Notes: generated from the sequence alone by a model not told the origin. Positions 18,497 to 29,515 are shown, numbered from the stretch's first letter. The stretch is 64,000 nt of DNA from Semisulcospira habei (GCA_036245525.1 BTPG01000007.1:123965571-124029570); one strand, 5' to 3'. Numbers and translations: made by a program.

Positions 18497-21400
18497 CTGT
18501 CACACACACAAAACAATCCATGTCACACACAACAAACAATTTAAAATATGTCTCACATAACAAACGATACACCCGGCATATATCTCAGCGGCTCAGTTCT
18601 GCCACTGCTCCTCGGGATTCAGCGCGATTTAAATGCTCTCTATTATTATTATTATTAACTGGACGTCTATCTCTCACTGCAGTTAGTTGCTTTTCTTGCA
18701 ACATTGCGAGGTATGATCAAGTAATGACCGTTTTTAAAACAACTTCGCGCGGCGAGTGCCAAACTACGACCGACGTCGGCCCAAATACCTTTTTCTCACT
18801 GGGGCGCGGTCACCCCAAAGACCTTTAGCTCACTGCTTACTTGAACGCCAAATTCGAGCCTCCTCCATACAAGGAACATGGATACAAGGTGGTGTCAGCA
18901 AGTGGCATAGATCCTCATGAGTCCCCGCGACTGCGGGGACTCATGAGGATCTATGCCGCTTGCAGCTGGATCGTGTTTGCCTTTTTTTTCCCCTTTGGCA
19001 GCGAAGGGGGTTATTGCTCTGACCCTACCCCCTAGCAAAGCCAAACCCCAAAACGCCGACTCGCCTTGATTTCTCTACCGTCCAGGTAGCGGGACTCAAA
19101 CTCCTGCCCGTTGGTGGCCTTGACCTCGATGGGCGAGATGGGGGTGGTGGTGACGATGGTGATGGCGTCGCCGTCCACGGTGATCTCCTGGGTGATGTTG
19201 TTCTCGGGGGTCAGCAGCTTCAGCGCCTGGTCCCGGGACTCGCCGTGAACGCCTGCAAGCGACCAGCATCGAACAATGAGCCCAGTGCGCCAAAGGCCAT
19301 CGGGACGACGTCGGCCGCCGTTGGCCCGCGCACGGCCGTGCGCGGGCCAACGGCGGCCGACGTCGGCCCGATGGCCTTTGGCGCACTGGGAGTCGTGAAA
19401 CGATGACCAACGAGCAATAAACTTTATGAACTATAAAGAATCAAGTCCGAACGTCAAACTCTGAATAACGAAGTAGGAACAATAAACGATGAAAAAATAA
19501 TTAACTTTTTTTTCTTCCAGCAACGGGGATTGTTTTCTTTCCAACAAAGGACGAACGAAAACATGTGATCAACGAACGGCGAACAACAAACTTATGTAAC
19601 AGCGATAAACGTACTGCTTTACACAAACCAGTCAGTCGGTCGGTCGAGTGGGGTCGGTCAGGTCAAGTCAGGTCAAGTCATTCCATTCTGTTCTGTCCGT
19701 CAGGCAGTTAGTGGGGTTTAGTCCCTTCCTGCCACTTGAGGCAGACCCCCAAAAGGCAATCGGGCGACGTCGGCCGCCATTGACCAGGGCCGATGGCCTT
19801 TGCACAGTGAGCGTGTGTCTCAGTGAATACTTCGTCAATTCAACGCGAATGAGCCCCAGCTGTGCAAGAAACATACGTCGGGATACAAAGAGCTTTCAGC
19901 AAGAGACCCCACCACCACCACCACCACCACAATGAAAGATATCTTTCTAATGCACTGCTCAGCCACTGCATGCCTACTTGGATGTTTGACGAGGGGACAA
20001 CCGCTGGCAAAGGGCTGCAATAGGCTGCCCCGTGAAATCATGGCCGGGTGGGCAACATCAGGGTTGTTCCCCTTGTGTCTCTGATATAAAGCACATTGGC
20101 CGCGTAGACGCCTGCGGATTTTGTTGTACCGTCATTTGACACTATAGGGGTTGGTCAGTGCTTACTTTCTTCGTGTTTTAGTTTGTCTTTGGGAAGGCTG
20201 AACAACCATTATTATAGGCACGGTCAATTTCATTGTCCGACCAACAAACTGAGTTTGAACTGATGCGGCGCTTGGCGGCGGTGTGCTGACGACTGAAGAT
20301 GACTCGGCACTCCGGCGGCCGGTTAGGACACTAGTCTTGTATAAACGATTCTCATCAACTTCAATTAATGCCGTGTTGTTTAGCCTAATCAAGTGTTGAC
20401 AATATCTGCTTTATAAATGTTCTCCGTATGTCTCTTATGACGCTAACACTGAATACCTTCAAAGCGCCATATTTTCGCCTATTCACAAGTTGCCTAAACC
20501 GGCAATCTCAGACCGGCCTGAGCTGCCTGCGTTCTGTCGGCGCCGGCTTTGGGCGGTGACTTCAGTTAAACACTGTCGCCTCCCCTTGTGGGAGACGTAT
20601 GAAGAAAAAGGTGTTGAAACACTACTTCGCTACTATCTGAAGTCTATCGCCAGGCTAGCGTGTTCTCTCAAGATGGCGGCGCAGCAGCCGACGCTCCTAG
20701 GCAACGCGGGGAACTTCCCGAGCCCTATGTTGTCTCCCTCGATTCAGTCGCTGCGCTGATCGGCGCCGCGAATTGAGGACAGAGTCCAGGGTGTGAATTT
20801 GGCAATATCAAATGATCTTGTCTACTACAAATGACCGTTCTGCACTGTGCAAGGTTATTCTTCGGCGGCCTTGGTGTGTAACCCCCCCCCCCCCCCCTTC
20901 AGTTAGCACTTGTACCGGTGGCTGCAATGAGGGTGGGGGGGGAGGGGTGGGGGGCGGGGGGGGGGGAGGGGGTGCAGTACCGGCGGCAACATGAACACAG
21001 GGTAGAATGTCTGCTTATCACAGCGACCCCTAGCGTTGACAGATAACAAACTGGTTCATTTCCTCTGTGTCACGACTTGTACAAACAAACATATCTTATC
21101 AAACCCTCAGCAAATCCCCTTCAGTTTGTAAAAGACATGCCCTTTCCGACCTCCTCGGTACGCAACTCAGTGACGCAAATACTGACGAGCAAACTTAAGT
21201 GTTTCCGATGATTAAAAAAAATGCCGCATTTCTTTTGCTCGTCAGTATATACGACGATCATCTCGCCCTAACATTTTTAAGAACAGATTCTCATGTGTCC
21301 CTCCATATGCACAAGACATATTTTCAGTCTTAAGCTCTCATATCTGCAAGAAACATAGATTTACATTACCCCTGTCATCTGCAATAAGCATAAAATTCAC

Positions 21401-21890
21401 TTGACTTCCTGCAGTCTGCAACAGACATAAAATCACAGAACCAACTATCGTCTCCAGTAGACGCAAATTCACATGAACACAGATTCACATAACTCCACTC
21501 ATCTGTGCATCCGACATAAATCACATGACCCCCTGCTGTCTGCAACAGACATAAATTCGCACGTCCCTCTGCTGTTTGCAACAAACCTAAAGTCACATGA
21601 CCCCCTGCTATCTGCAACAGACATAGATTCACATGACTCCTTGTTGTCTGCAACAGACATAAATTTGCATGACCCCGCCCTGGGCCTGTCGTCCTGCGCA
21701 ACAGACGTAAATTCACGTCTACACCAAACATAAATTCACACGACTCCTTGTCGTCTGGAACAATTCTGTGCAAGAGACATAGATTCACATTTGCGACTTC
21801 CGTCTGCAAGAGGTACAGTGGCTGCAGGGGTTCATGAGAATCTATGCCTCATGCACCGGATGCGGGTACTGACATCATCGTCACATACAC

Positions 21891-21937
<47 letters not shown>

Positions 21938-24900
21938 ACACTCTCCGCAGTGGCAGGAGATGTCGGTGTTTTCAGTATATTAACCCTTTAAGTCCTGATA
22001 AGCTTTAACATGAGACAAATTTGACGATGATAGTTCAAGGGTGGTGCCAGAACTTGCACCACCTTGAACTATCATGGTCAGATCTCACCGGGACTGTAAT
22101 CGTGCCTTCATAGCCGGACAACTCACAGGTCTGAAATAAATCAACCTCAGGGTGTAACGGGTTAATGCGCCAGAAACGGAAGGCGTAGATGTGGCTGCAA
22201 GGATGATCAGCTTATCTTGAGGTCATCAGACGTAGACTTTTTGTTTCAACCCAGATCAGTGCGTCAGTGACTGAGTCAAAGAACATGAGGATACAAACTG
22301 TGCCCGATCCGCACCGCGAAAGCAAGAGGCATAGATTCTCATGAGCCCCTGCGGACGCAGGGGCTCATGAGAATCTATGCCTCCTGCTATGCCTCCTGTA
22401 AGTGAAAAAGCCCAGATAATGTCACATAAGCATACACACGTGTGCCGGCAAGAAAGGTCTGTTCAGCGGTTCAGTCTCTCAGTGGACAAAAAGTACATAA
22501 TGATGCAATACTTTTGTCGTCACTGACTTGAAGTGTAGGCCCCGGCGGTTTTAACAGTTTTATTAGCTACTGCAAATTTACGGCCGTTGATTATTACCTG
22601 ATTCATTTAAGTCAGTTTACACAGGCTACACACCCGGCCTCCCCACCCCTCCCCGTTCCTCCACACTACTCAGTTTTTCATACTTCATGTATATGGTTCT
22701 ATGAACATTCTTTCTCTGGCATAATGTTTCTTTGTGAGTGCCAGCAGTAGCGAGACTGGAAGCGAGGCCTGCGCGCCTAATACAGTCTCAGTCCTCGATA
22801 AAGTTTCAGTCGCTTAGTTCCACAAAATCCCCAAATTTTGAAGTTGCCCTCTGAAAGACTGTATTACAATTCGAGAGACAGATCGAGCATGATAGTTTAA
22901 GGGTGGTGCCGATAGCTTGGCGCCTATGGGCGCCAAGCGATTCTGGCACGACCCTTGAACTATCATGCTCGATCCTTGTCTTGCTGTGGTGTGTCGGGGC
23001 TGAATGGGTTAAATGATTATTTACTGTTGCTTCAGTAAAATTAACAAAATGACTACACTAAGCGCCCACTCACTTCCCTCCGCACTTCATTAACTCATTG
23101 GAGACGTGAAGCCGCGTATCCGGAGGCGGCACGTCTCCAATGAGTTAAATTAATGTAAGTAGTAATAATCTGTGAAAGGGTTTTGCACTATACAAGTTAT
23201 TACTAGTATACGGCAGTATGTGTATTTTTAAAACAAACGTTTTAAATAAAAGTTACAAAGTTTTTGTATGTATGGCCATGTGTATATCGATTTGTGTGCG
23301 TGTCTGTCAATAAATGCGTTTTGATTGTACGTAAGTTTGTCTATATGCTTTTTCCTGTCTGTACGTCTGTCCGCCGAGTTCTTTCTCTACATGATATCTG
23401 TATAAGTGTGCGCTACCTCTCACCAGCTATCCTCCTTCTCTGAGCGCGCACGCGCAAGCAACTGAATGTCAGTGCGTGTGTGGGTGCGTGTGTGGGTGCG
23501 TGCGCACACTGGTTGTATTCCTCGATTGCTGCGGTGCCGAGGTAGACAACCAGGGTGGTTTCTGAGCGCACATGCTGTGTGGCCTTCGTCTGAGACGCCG
23601 TGACCTTACTGATATCGGGGTCTGCGTGCTCTGATGTCGTCTGTACGCTAGACGCCGGTCTGACACGGTTACGACAACGCACGACGGAACTGTCTCACAA
23701 ACTCAAATTCCACACAGACCGCACACATCTGGCCTCCCACTAACAAATGTCAAGGATACACTCTTTTCCCCACGCCCAGTAATTGCAAGGATTCTCATGA
23801 GCCGCCATATACAGCCCACAGACTTACCGCTTTTACGGGCTTAACCCCGGCCTTCGGCTGTCGGTAAAGGTTTCGTTTGCGTCGTGGTGATGATTCCTGC
23901 ATGCAGGAATCACTTCGACAACTGAAAGCGCTGTGCCGACAACCAAAGGGTCAACTCATTTTCTGCCGCTGGTCCGACGCAGATTGCGTTTATGATTTTT
24001 TTTTTTTAATTTTATAATCAGTTGAACGTTAAATAGCCCCACTGATCAGCCCAACGAAGACAAGGAACGTAGCCATAACACGGCTTCACCGAGTTTGGCC
24101 ATAGTGCGAAGTGGGGTCAGCAAGAGGCATAGATCCTCATGAGCCCCCGCAATTTCTCTTTTGAGATAATAAAGTACTCTTATTCTTATTTATATCTATG
24201 CCTCTCGCATCCGGATCTCGTTCAATGAATTCTAACAGTGAAAGGGTTGTTCTCTCACGGTACTGATGGCGGCCTCCTCTTCGTTGCAGGCGTTAGCTCA
24301 TTCTACCCCAGACACACCACAGCAAGATAAGGATAGACCATGATAGTTTAAGGGTGATGCCAGAATAGCTTGGCGCCTATGGGCGCCAAGCTATTCTGGC
24401 ATCACCCTTGAACTATCATGGTCGATCTGTGTCCTGCACTGCAATGCAGTCTTCAGAGGAGATGGTTTAAATTGGCGGATTTCGGTGTTGGCCCGGTAGA
24501 ATGAGTTAAACGTTTCAGTGACGACCAAACGGTACCAAGTCATGCGAGTAAGAGGCGTAGATTCTTATGAGCCCCTACAGTCGCAGGGACTCGTGAGAAT
24601 CTATGCCTCTTACCCTGGGACGAGAGCGCGGCTGACAGAGTGAAAATAGCATGTTCTCTGCTACTAATCGTGCACAGTGTGCTTTTGGACGTTAGGGCCT
24701 TGAGTCAGCGTAATGACTGAAGCCACAGAAAGATCACCAATACGCGCACACGCATATATGCCGCTTTCACAGAACGACTGCATAGCTTTTGGATCATGAG
24801 CATCTGTGACAAGCTCTTGCAGACGGAAGGGCCTGGCTGAGAAACTGTTAAAGGAGTTGTTTCCTGAGCACATATTATTATAGTGACTGCTATACTGTGG

Positions 24901-27900
24901 CACAGCCCATAGACTATACCGCACCGCCGACAGCTCGTCGTGCAGGCGACAAAGATCACAGGTGAGCCTCTGTATGTCGCGGTGTATCGAGAAGCCATCA
25001 AGTCAGGTCGCGTTATTCACGATCGCGATATTGTAGCCTAGTGCTGAATTTACATAGACTGACTTGTGGAGAATTTACATAGACTGACTTGGACGCCGGC
25101 CGTCCGGCCGCGGGCCAGCTAAGCATGACGTCGCCCCAAAGACCTTTTGCTCACAGGGCATCCCCAAGTGACAAGAAATCTGCGTGCTTTAGAGTATATG
25201 ATACCGCGGTGAATTGGACAGCGTCATACCGAGGCTGACCTGTCGTTGAAGCCAAGCACGGGGTGCACCTCAACTATTAGGGGGCGGCAAACGACTATAC
25301 AATTCCGTCAACCACTGTGCACAAATACACATTGCGTACTTGTAGTAGCCATGCAGCAAGTAAAAGCTCTACGGGCAGACGTCGACCAAAGCTGGCTGTG
25401 ACGACCTTATATCAAAGTGACACAGGCGGGTCAAATGAGTCAAAATATTTCATTGTGTAGTAATCTTACGTTGACCTGGCGGGAGAGTTTCCGGCTTAGG
25501 CTGCCATGTTACTCCTCCGCGGCGGCAAAAAATCGCCACGACAGAAATAGGCCCCCACACTGCCTGTCGCTCTCAACTGCTTCGCTGATCAGCACAGCAA
25601 TCGAGAGCGACAACCAGTGTGCATAGGTCTCTCTGGCCATAAGTAGTCAACTAGCTAGTTGGCTGAACTGCACTGCCATTATGACCCCGCGTCGATCTGG
25701 CGTAAATACAGGTCGCCGGATCTGGCGTCAGTGTTGGTCATCTTAGCGTGTTACACCAGTTAGGACTACACACGACTGTTTTCGTATCACAGAATCTAAC
25801 ACAGAAGAACTGAAGCAGCTATTGGAAGGTGTTTGAATATCTATTCCAGACTATTCCGTGACTAGTTGAGCTGAAAAAGTGAAGATTACACTACCATGTG
25901 AAGGCAAAAGACAGCAAGTCCCTTTTCGTGAAAAGCGAAATTTTCATTGTAATACAATGAAAATCTCGCTTTTCACAAAAAGTGGACTTAGCCGGTGTCA
26001 CTTGCTTTTACTGACAGGGCATATTTATTTCGTGACTATTTGAATGACTTTCTTCAAAACGTGTCTAAAGAATACAGAGAAACGCCAACTTTAAATACTA
26101 GTAATCATAGGCAAATTAATTAACTCATTCTACCCCATCACCGAAATCTCCAAATGTTGCCGTTGTCCTCTGAAGACTGCATTGCAGTGCAGGACACAGA
26201 TCGACCATGATAGTTCAAGGGTGATGCCAGAATAGCTTGGCGCCCATAGGCGCCAAGCTATTCTGGCATCATCCTTGAACTATCATGGTCGATCTTTATC
26301 TTGCTGTGGTTCGTCTGTGGTAGAATGAGTTAAGGACCCGTATGGTAACGCAGTGAGAAGTTGACTGGGAACACTGACCGCCAAAGACAAAAAGTTCCAT
26401 GTGTCCATGTACGACTGCTTGAAACTCTTGCGTGCTGCTACTGACGATTCCGCTGGGCGAAAAAGACGCTTTAACTACACGCCTCTTTTCCAACGAGTGG
26501 TATCGCTAGCAGCAGTAACAGAGTTGTCCATTCAACCCAGATATGACAAAATAACAGGATACCTCATGATACCTCCTGAAGTCATAAAAGTCACGTCAGT
26601 CGTGGCGGCCATCGATCTTGCCAGAGGATACGGGACTAAGCGCTCATAGGGAAGTCGCTGTTTTTGTAATGTCAGAAAAGTCCTGACGTACCATAAGCAA
26701 TAACAGCAAGTCTTGCCATCACAGTAGGAAACCGCTCACCAGAATCTGTTTTTGTTTGTTTCCAAGGAGGAAGAAAAATGAAGAAAAACGTGTTGCAACA
26801 CTATTTCGCTACTATACGATGACTATGGTATCCTCTTAAGATGGCGGCTGACGCGCCGACGCTGCTAGGCAACGCGGGGAACTGACTTCCCGACCCCTAT
26901 TCTGGCACCACCCCTGAACTATCACTGGCAATATTTCTCCTGCGCTGTACTGTAGTTAGACCAGAGGGCTACATGTGGTAAAGAAGACTAGAAAAAACCT
27001 AACTTGCGTACGTGTTCCTAAAACAAAGGAGGCACCTGGTGTTTCAGCATGTGATTTCTTGAGTGCAACTCTGCCGGGAGGTCACGAAAGGTCAGCTTAT
27101 TATTGTACGAGCCATTGTGACACAACCTTTGACACCACTGATTAATTTTATCTCACTCAGTAATAAATGTGGGAGTAAACCAGACACACAGGGACAAAAC
27201 ACTCGACATCTACAAGAGGCACAGATCCTCGTGAGTCCCCGCACCCGCAGGGTGCGGAGGCTCATGAGAATCTATGTCTCTTGCTGGCTCGAGTTGCATC
27301 TATGCATCGGTGGCTCGGGTTACCCAGCCATCTTGAACCCAGCATGGAAATGTCCCATCGCAAAATCAAGTCAACAATTCCGGTTGTTAATAGTTGAAAT
27401 ATTTGACAGCATCTCTGCTTAGACATCCGGCATTTCTCAATATAATCCGGTTTCTTCAACCAGCAACTAATTTTCTTTCGGCGATGATTCACATCCATGC
27501 ATGTTTTACTACTGACCCAAAAAATGCGAACGCAAATTCCGTGGGCATTTCAAGAAACGCACACGGAGGGTGGGGGTGGGGGAAGGTGGTATAAGCCGCG
27601 TATGCGGATGAAGCAAATCTGGAATGTGCAGAGTTCTGCGCGAAACACGCCTAGCATTGCCCGGCCGCATGGCAAGCATTTGTAGCTTTTGTTTCAAGTG
27701 TTCTGAGAACTGCATGCGAAAGGAACAGACATCCTGTTGCAGAGACTGACATGTACGCCGATACATAAAACACTCAAATACACTAAGGACAAAATAAAAG
27801 CTACAACCTCGATCTGTATTAGTCCAGTCTAAATTACAGACCGGCCACACAAAAACCCAAATCTAATTTGCAGTCTAATTAACCCCTTTCCTGCCACTGT

Positions 27901-29250
27901 TCGCATAATTTGTTTCTGAAACCGTTACGCATTTAACGACCAAAAGCCACAACCGTCCAAAGACGTGCCGGATACAAATTGGTCTCAGCAAGAGGCATAG
28001 ATCCTCATGAGACCCCGCAGTCGCGGGGTCTCATGAGGATCTATACCTCTTGCAGCTGAATCGTTTTCGCTTTTTCTCGGACAAGAAGGGGTGAACGGTG
28101 CTGGTCAAACACAAAAAACCCATCATGTTATTAAAGAATAACTGTTTAGTAACTGTTAAATGCAAAAACTCGTGTAAAATCACACCACGTCATTTGATTG
28201 TATTTGGATTTAAATAAAGAACCACTGATTGCGTCGCCATTTACGCTGCGAAAAATGAATTTAATAAAGGAATACAATCATGTTTAGGTCGCCAGCAGAC
28301 TGTTTGATTCTGGCAACTGTAAACCACTAAGAAAACACGAAATAACTTTCAGACAAAAATTAACGAAACTAATACTTAAGTTGTAGTAAAACTGTTGCCG
28401 CAAGGATTCTATGTGAAAGGAAAACTAACATAGAGTTTAAAAACCCTTTAAGCACGAAACATGAAACATGTTTCTTGCTTAAAAGGTTTTCAACCTCAGT
28501 CTATTTTCTGTTTTCCTTTTAAAACTTAAGTTTGTAACTCTGCTTAACGGAAATGAGCGGAGTGTACTCTGGGAAATTTGAACTTTCAATGACCTCAACC
28601 TTCCCTTTTCCGCCGTGTAGAAACAAGAGCAGCCGCTGCAACTGACTAAATAATTTGAATGCTTGTAATGATGAGCTTGTCCCCTAGGAAAAAGGGAAGG
28701 TCGAGTTCATCGTTTAGAGTTCATAAAATTCATAATATATTCGGCGCACTACTAGCTCTCGTCGGTCATAGGCTAGAGACGAAGCGAATGATCATGTATG
28801 CGCCACTGAAACCCTGTAATCCCTGATAAAAGCCTTGGTGCATGCACGGCAGCCCGCACCGATACTGTACGGTACCACTGAGTGGACTGATGTATGCACA
28901 AGAGGGTTAAAGAAAATAATCTGTAAACCGTACCGGTAGATACATTTACAATGAGTTAACACGTTACAGAGTTAACACGTTCGAGACGTGCTGCATACGG
29001 ATACGCAGCGTAACGCCGCGTATCCGTACGTAGCACGTCTCGAACGTCACTAGGTTGACTCAGATACTTTCTTGCATCATACAATATACACGCGTTGTGC
29101 GACACTGAGCCGGCTGTAGACAAACATCAGATTCAATGCACATTCAATGCATGCATGTAAAAAAGTGTTTGCAAACATACCAACAGCGTCCAAGTAAGGC
29201 TCGAAGTTGTCGAGGGAGACCAGCTTCCACTTTCCGTTGAGTGCTGCCAT
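18398..29250 (-). CDS. Fatty-acid-binding protein (FABP/iLBP family), exons 1-3 of probably 4
   Basis: Cytosolic carrier of fatty acids or related lipids. Exons: 29181-29250, 19065-19252 and 18398-18496, giving 119 residues. The start [20 protein letters not shown] and the middle [33 protein letters not shown] and [16 protein letters not shown] follow the FABP pattern of N-terminal GKWKL, helix-turn-helix and strand repeats. Intron positions (after residue 23 in phase 1, and after residues 86 and 119 in phase 0) match the conserved four-exon iLBP gene. The start context CACCATGG is good. The last exon (about 12-20 codons with the C-terminal R-x-Y/F strand) was not found; it should lie left of 18398. 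Intron 1 (9,928 bp) is packed with palindromic elements. Intron 2 appears to use a GC donor. Confidence 0.88.
18585..18657 (+). repeat. LINE 3' tail fragment
   Basis: GGGATTCAGCGCGATTTAAA, TGCTCT and (ATT)n; nearly the same tail is at 45265-45332. It lies in FABP intron 2. Confidence 0.6.
18755..18836. repeat. Family E fragments
   Basis: ACGACCGACGTCGGCCCAAA, CTTTTTCTCACTGGGG and CAAAGACCTTTAGCTCACTG; two half-elements in FABP intron 2. Confidence 0.5.
18893..18965. mobile_element. Family B palindrome, almost perfect
   Basis: GCAAGTGGCATAGATCCTCA + TGAGTCCCCGCGA against TGCGGGGACTCATGAGGATC + TATGCCGCTTGC. The arms pair throughout, including T-A after CATGAG, where other copies have C-G or A-T. 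It lies in FABP intron 2. Confidence 0.9.
19065..19252 (-). CDS. FABP exon 2
   Basis: 188 bases between acceptor GCTTGCAG and, as I read it, a GC donor AAG|GCGAGT. The GT donor 14 bases earlier (GGACG|GTAGAG) would put exon 3 out of frame and remove the conserved GREIK. It encodes [13 protein letters not shown] through YLDGREIK. Confidence 0.88.
19281..19390. mobile_element. Family E palindrome, 110 bp with one mismatch
   Basis: Two 55-bp arms meet without a loop at CACGG|CCGTG (19335/19336). The outer ends are CCCAGTGCGCCAAAGGCC and GGCCTTTGGCGCACTGGG. The only mismatch is A at 19305 (CGGGACG) where the other arm predicts C. It lies in FABP intron 1, starting 29 bases upstream of exon 2. 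Confidence 0.95.
19391..20489. other. No exon seen; family E fragment at 19745-19812
   Basis: CAATCGGGCGACGTCGGCCG and GGGCCGATGGCCTTTGCACA form a partial E element. A (CAC)n tract lies at 19910-19930. The rest is unique-looking intron 1 sequence. Confidence 0.5.
20490..20760 (+). repeat. Dispersed repeat family P with AAGATGGCGGC
   Basis: GTGTTGAAACACTACTTCGC, TACTATCTGA, CTCAAGATGGCGGC, GCTCCTAGGCAACGCGGGGA and ACTTCCCGAGCCCTAT recur at 26760-26905 and 46740-46862. AAGATGGCGGC matches the core of the YY1 binding consensus. Confidence 0.75.
20880..20975. repeat. Opposed poly-C and poly-G runs
   Basis: A C-run of about 17 at 20881-20897 and G-rich runs at 20931-20973. The strand carries both i-motif-type and G-quadruplex-type runs and the two could pair. 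Confidence 0.85.
21178..21252. mobile_element. Family I palindromic element, internally deleted
   Basis: ATACTGACGAGCAAACTTAA at the left, TTCTTTTGCTCGTCAGTATA at the right, core GTGTTTCCGATGATT. The ends are a perfect inverted pair with TA. Confidence 0.75.
21385..21800. repeat. Minisatellite, about 36-bp unit
   Basis: About ten degenerate units of CTGTCTGCAACAGACATAAA + TTCACATGACCCCC. The minus-strand 144-residue ORF (repeating [12 protein letters not shown]) is the translation of these units, not a gene. It lies in FABP intron 1. Confidence 0.85.
21884..21934. repeat. (AC)n microsatellite
   Basis: About 25 CA units. Confidence 0.98.
21980..22165. mobile_element. Family A element, core-deleted
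   Basis: TTAACCCTTTAAGTCCTGAT at the left and GTAACGGGTTAA at the right. Core GATAGTTCAAGGGTGGTGCC + AGAACTT, then GCACCACCTTGAACTATCAT; the AGCTTGGCGCC centre is missing. Confidence 0.75.
22318..22392. mobile_element. Family B palindrome
   Basis: GCAAGAGGCATAGATTCTCA / TGAGAATCTATGCCTCCTGC around GAGCCCCTGCGGACGCAGGGGCTC. The second arm end is locally duplicated (TATGCCTCCTG twice). Confidence 0.85.
22797..23012. mobile_element. Family A element (A-I)
   Basis: Core GATAGTTTAAGGGTGGTGCC / GGCACGACCCTTGAACTATC with AGCTTGGCGCCTATGGGCGC. The right end is GGGGCTGAATGGGTTAA; the left TTAA is decayed. Confidence 0.8.
23090..23148. mobile_element. Family D palindromic element, 59 bp
   Basis: TTAACTCATTGGAGACGTGA at the left is the inverse of ACGTCTCCAATGAGTTAA at the right, with a short CCGCGTATCCGGAGGCGG centre. 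This is the cleanest D copy, with intact TTAA on both sides. Confidence 0.9.
23841..23954. mobile_element. Family C element
   Basis: TTAACCCCGGCCTTCGGCTG, centre GATGATTCCTGCATGCAGGA + ATCACTTCGACA, right end GACAACCAAAGGGTCAAC. The arms carry independent substitutions, so it is an old copy. Confidence 0.75.
24119..24212. mobile_element. Family B element with one arm replaced by a LINE tail
   Basis: The left arm GCAAGAGGCATAGATCCTCA + TGAGCCCCCGCAAT runs into TTTGAGATAATAAAGTACTC + TTATTCTTATT, a LINE-like 3' tail, before the end of the right arm TATCTATGCCTCTCGC. Confidence 0.65.
24293..24509. mobile_element. Family A element (A-I)
   Basis: TTAGCTCATTCTACCCCAGA at the left, CCCGGTAGAATGAGTTAA at the right. 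The core arms are perfect through AGAATAGCTTGGCGCCTATG except for one base (TTTAAGGG against CCCTTGAA). Side sequence GTGTCCTGCACTGCAATGCA is shared with the 26120 and 33980 copies. Confidence 0.9.
24545..24617. mobile_element. Family B palindrome
   Basis: GTAAGAGGCGTAGATTCTTA / GAGAATCTATGCCTCTTAC around CCCCTACAGTCGCAGGGAC. The outermost pair changed from GC..GC to GT..AC, keeping complementarity. Confidence 0.85.
24620..25909. other. FABP intron 1: no exon seen; inverted repeat at 25555-25625
   Basis: ACACTGCCTGTCGCTCTC and GAGAGCGACAACCAGTGT (near 25557 and 25605) form a hairpin. A family E fragment (AAAGACCTTTTGCTCACAGG) is at 25138-25160. GACTGACTTG is duplicated near 25057 and 25081. 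Confidence 0.45.
25918..25986. mobile_element. Family H palindrome
   Basis: CTTTTCGTGAAAAGCGAAAT + TTTCATTGTA against TACAATGAAAATCTCGCTTT + TCACAAAAAG. Fragments CAATGAAAATCTCGCTT and AAAGCGAGATTTTCATT recur at 42775 and 58011. Confidence 0.75.
26120..26333. mobile_element. Family A element (A-I), 214 bp
   Basis: TTAACTCATTCTACCCCATC and GTGGTAGAATGAGTTAA with TTAA intact on both sides. The core hairpin GATCGACCATGATAGTTCAA is almost perfect through to GGCGCCCATAGGCGCC. It is inserted in the reverse sense relative to the copy at 24293, judged by the side sequences. Confidence 0.92.
26550..26905 (+). repeat. Dispersed repeat family P, longer copy
   Basis: Starts with GTCAGTCGTGGCGGCCATC and CGGGACTAAGCGCTCATAGG, and ends with AAGATGGCGGCTGACGCGCC, GCTAGGCAACGCGGGGAAC. 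The GGCCATC and GATGGC motifs at the two ends are inverted. The same order is seen at 46565-46862. Confidence 0.75.
27212..27292. mobile_element. Family B element
   Basis: CAAGAGGCACAGATCCTCGT + GAGTCCCCGCACC and GGTGCGGAGGCTCATGAGAA + TCTATGTCTCTTGC; imperfect arms. Confidence 0.75.
27879..28095. mobile_element. Family B element with outer ends
   Basis: TTAACCCCTTTCCTGCCACT at the left, AGAAGGGGTGAAC at the right (decayed). The core hairpin is perfect over its central part: CATGAGACCCCGCAGTCGCG + GGGTCTCATG. Here A-T replaces the usual C-G pair. Confidence 0.85.
28440..28498. mobile_element. Family K palindrome
   Basis: AAACCCTTTAAGCACGAAAC + ATG against CATGTTTCTTGCTTAAAAGG + TTTT. Single copy seen. 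Confidence 0.65.
28972..29057. mobile_element. Family D palindromic element, larger form
   Basis: GTTAACACGTTCGAGACGTG at the left, CACGTCTCGAACGTCACTAG at the right. Centre GCATACGGATACGCAGCGTA + ACGCCGCGTATCCGTACG. It ends about 125 bases upstream of FABP exon 1 along the genome (within intron 1). Confidence 0.8.
29181..29250 (-). CDS. FABP exon 1
   Basis: 70 coding bases from ATG (29250-29248) to the donor G|GTATGT, phase 1. It encodes the GKWKL strand and the first helix. Confidence 0.9.
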
Positions 29251-29515
29251 GGTGCTCAGTCAGTTGCGCCGCCTCCTGAGATGATGTCCCTGACAACTTG
29301 CGACTTCGGCGGTGTGTAAGTTCAGTGGCCTGTCTGGCAAAGTTTCGCACGCTATGAAACGGTGAGTCACAGGCTCAACAACCCGCAGCCGCCGCCGAAG
29401 ACGGAAAAGACACGTTTAAAGGAGCACAGTTATTCATGGCAGAACTGAGCAAAGGGGTTTGAATGTTGACTAAATGCAAACTTGTTACTGAGTCACCCAT
29501 CAAGGGCAGCCCATC

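Noticed and set aside
18015..18572. 185-residue minus-strand ORF across FABP exon 3
   Set aside because: It is in the wrong frame for FABP and mostly translates the (AC)n tract.
19281..19390. Assembly fold-back artefact as the default explanation of palindromes
   Set aside because: Many dispersed copies with distinct flanks, constant 214-bp length and compensated changes argue for real elements, although single perfect cases still deserve read checks.
21375..21809. 144-residue ORF with repeated NLCLLQTA
   Set aside because: Translation of a 36-bp minisatellite; no start context, splice sites or family.
23413..23682. Minus-strand ORF in FABP intron 1 as a nested gene
   Set aside because: No recognisable domain, no splice or UTR evidence; kept as unexplained non-coding.
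23090..29057. CRISPR-like or bacterial repeat array
   Set aside because: Palindromes are irregularly spaced, bounded by TTAA and dispersed in a eukaryotic intron; no regular spacers.
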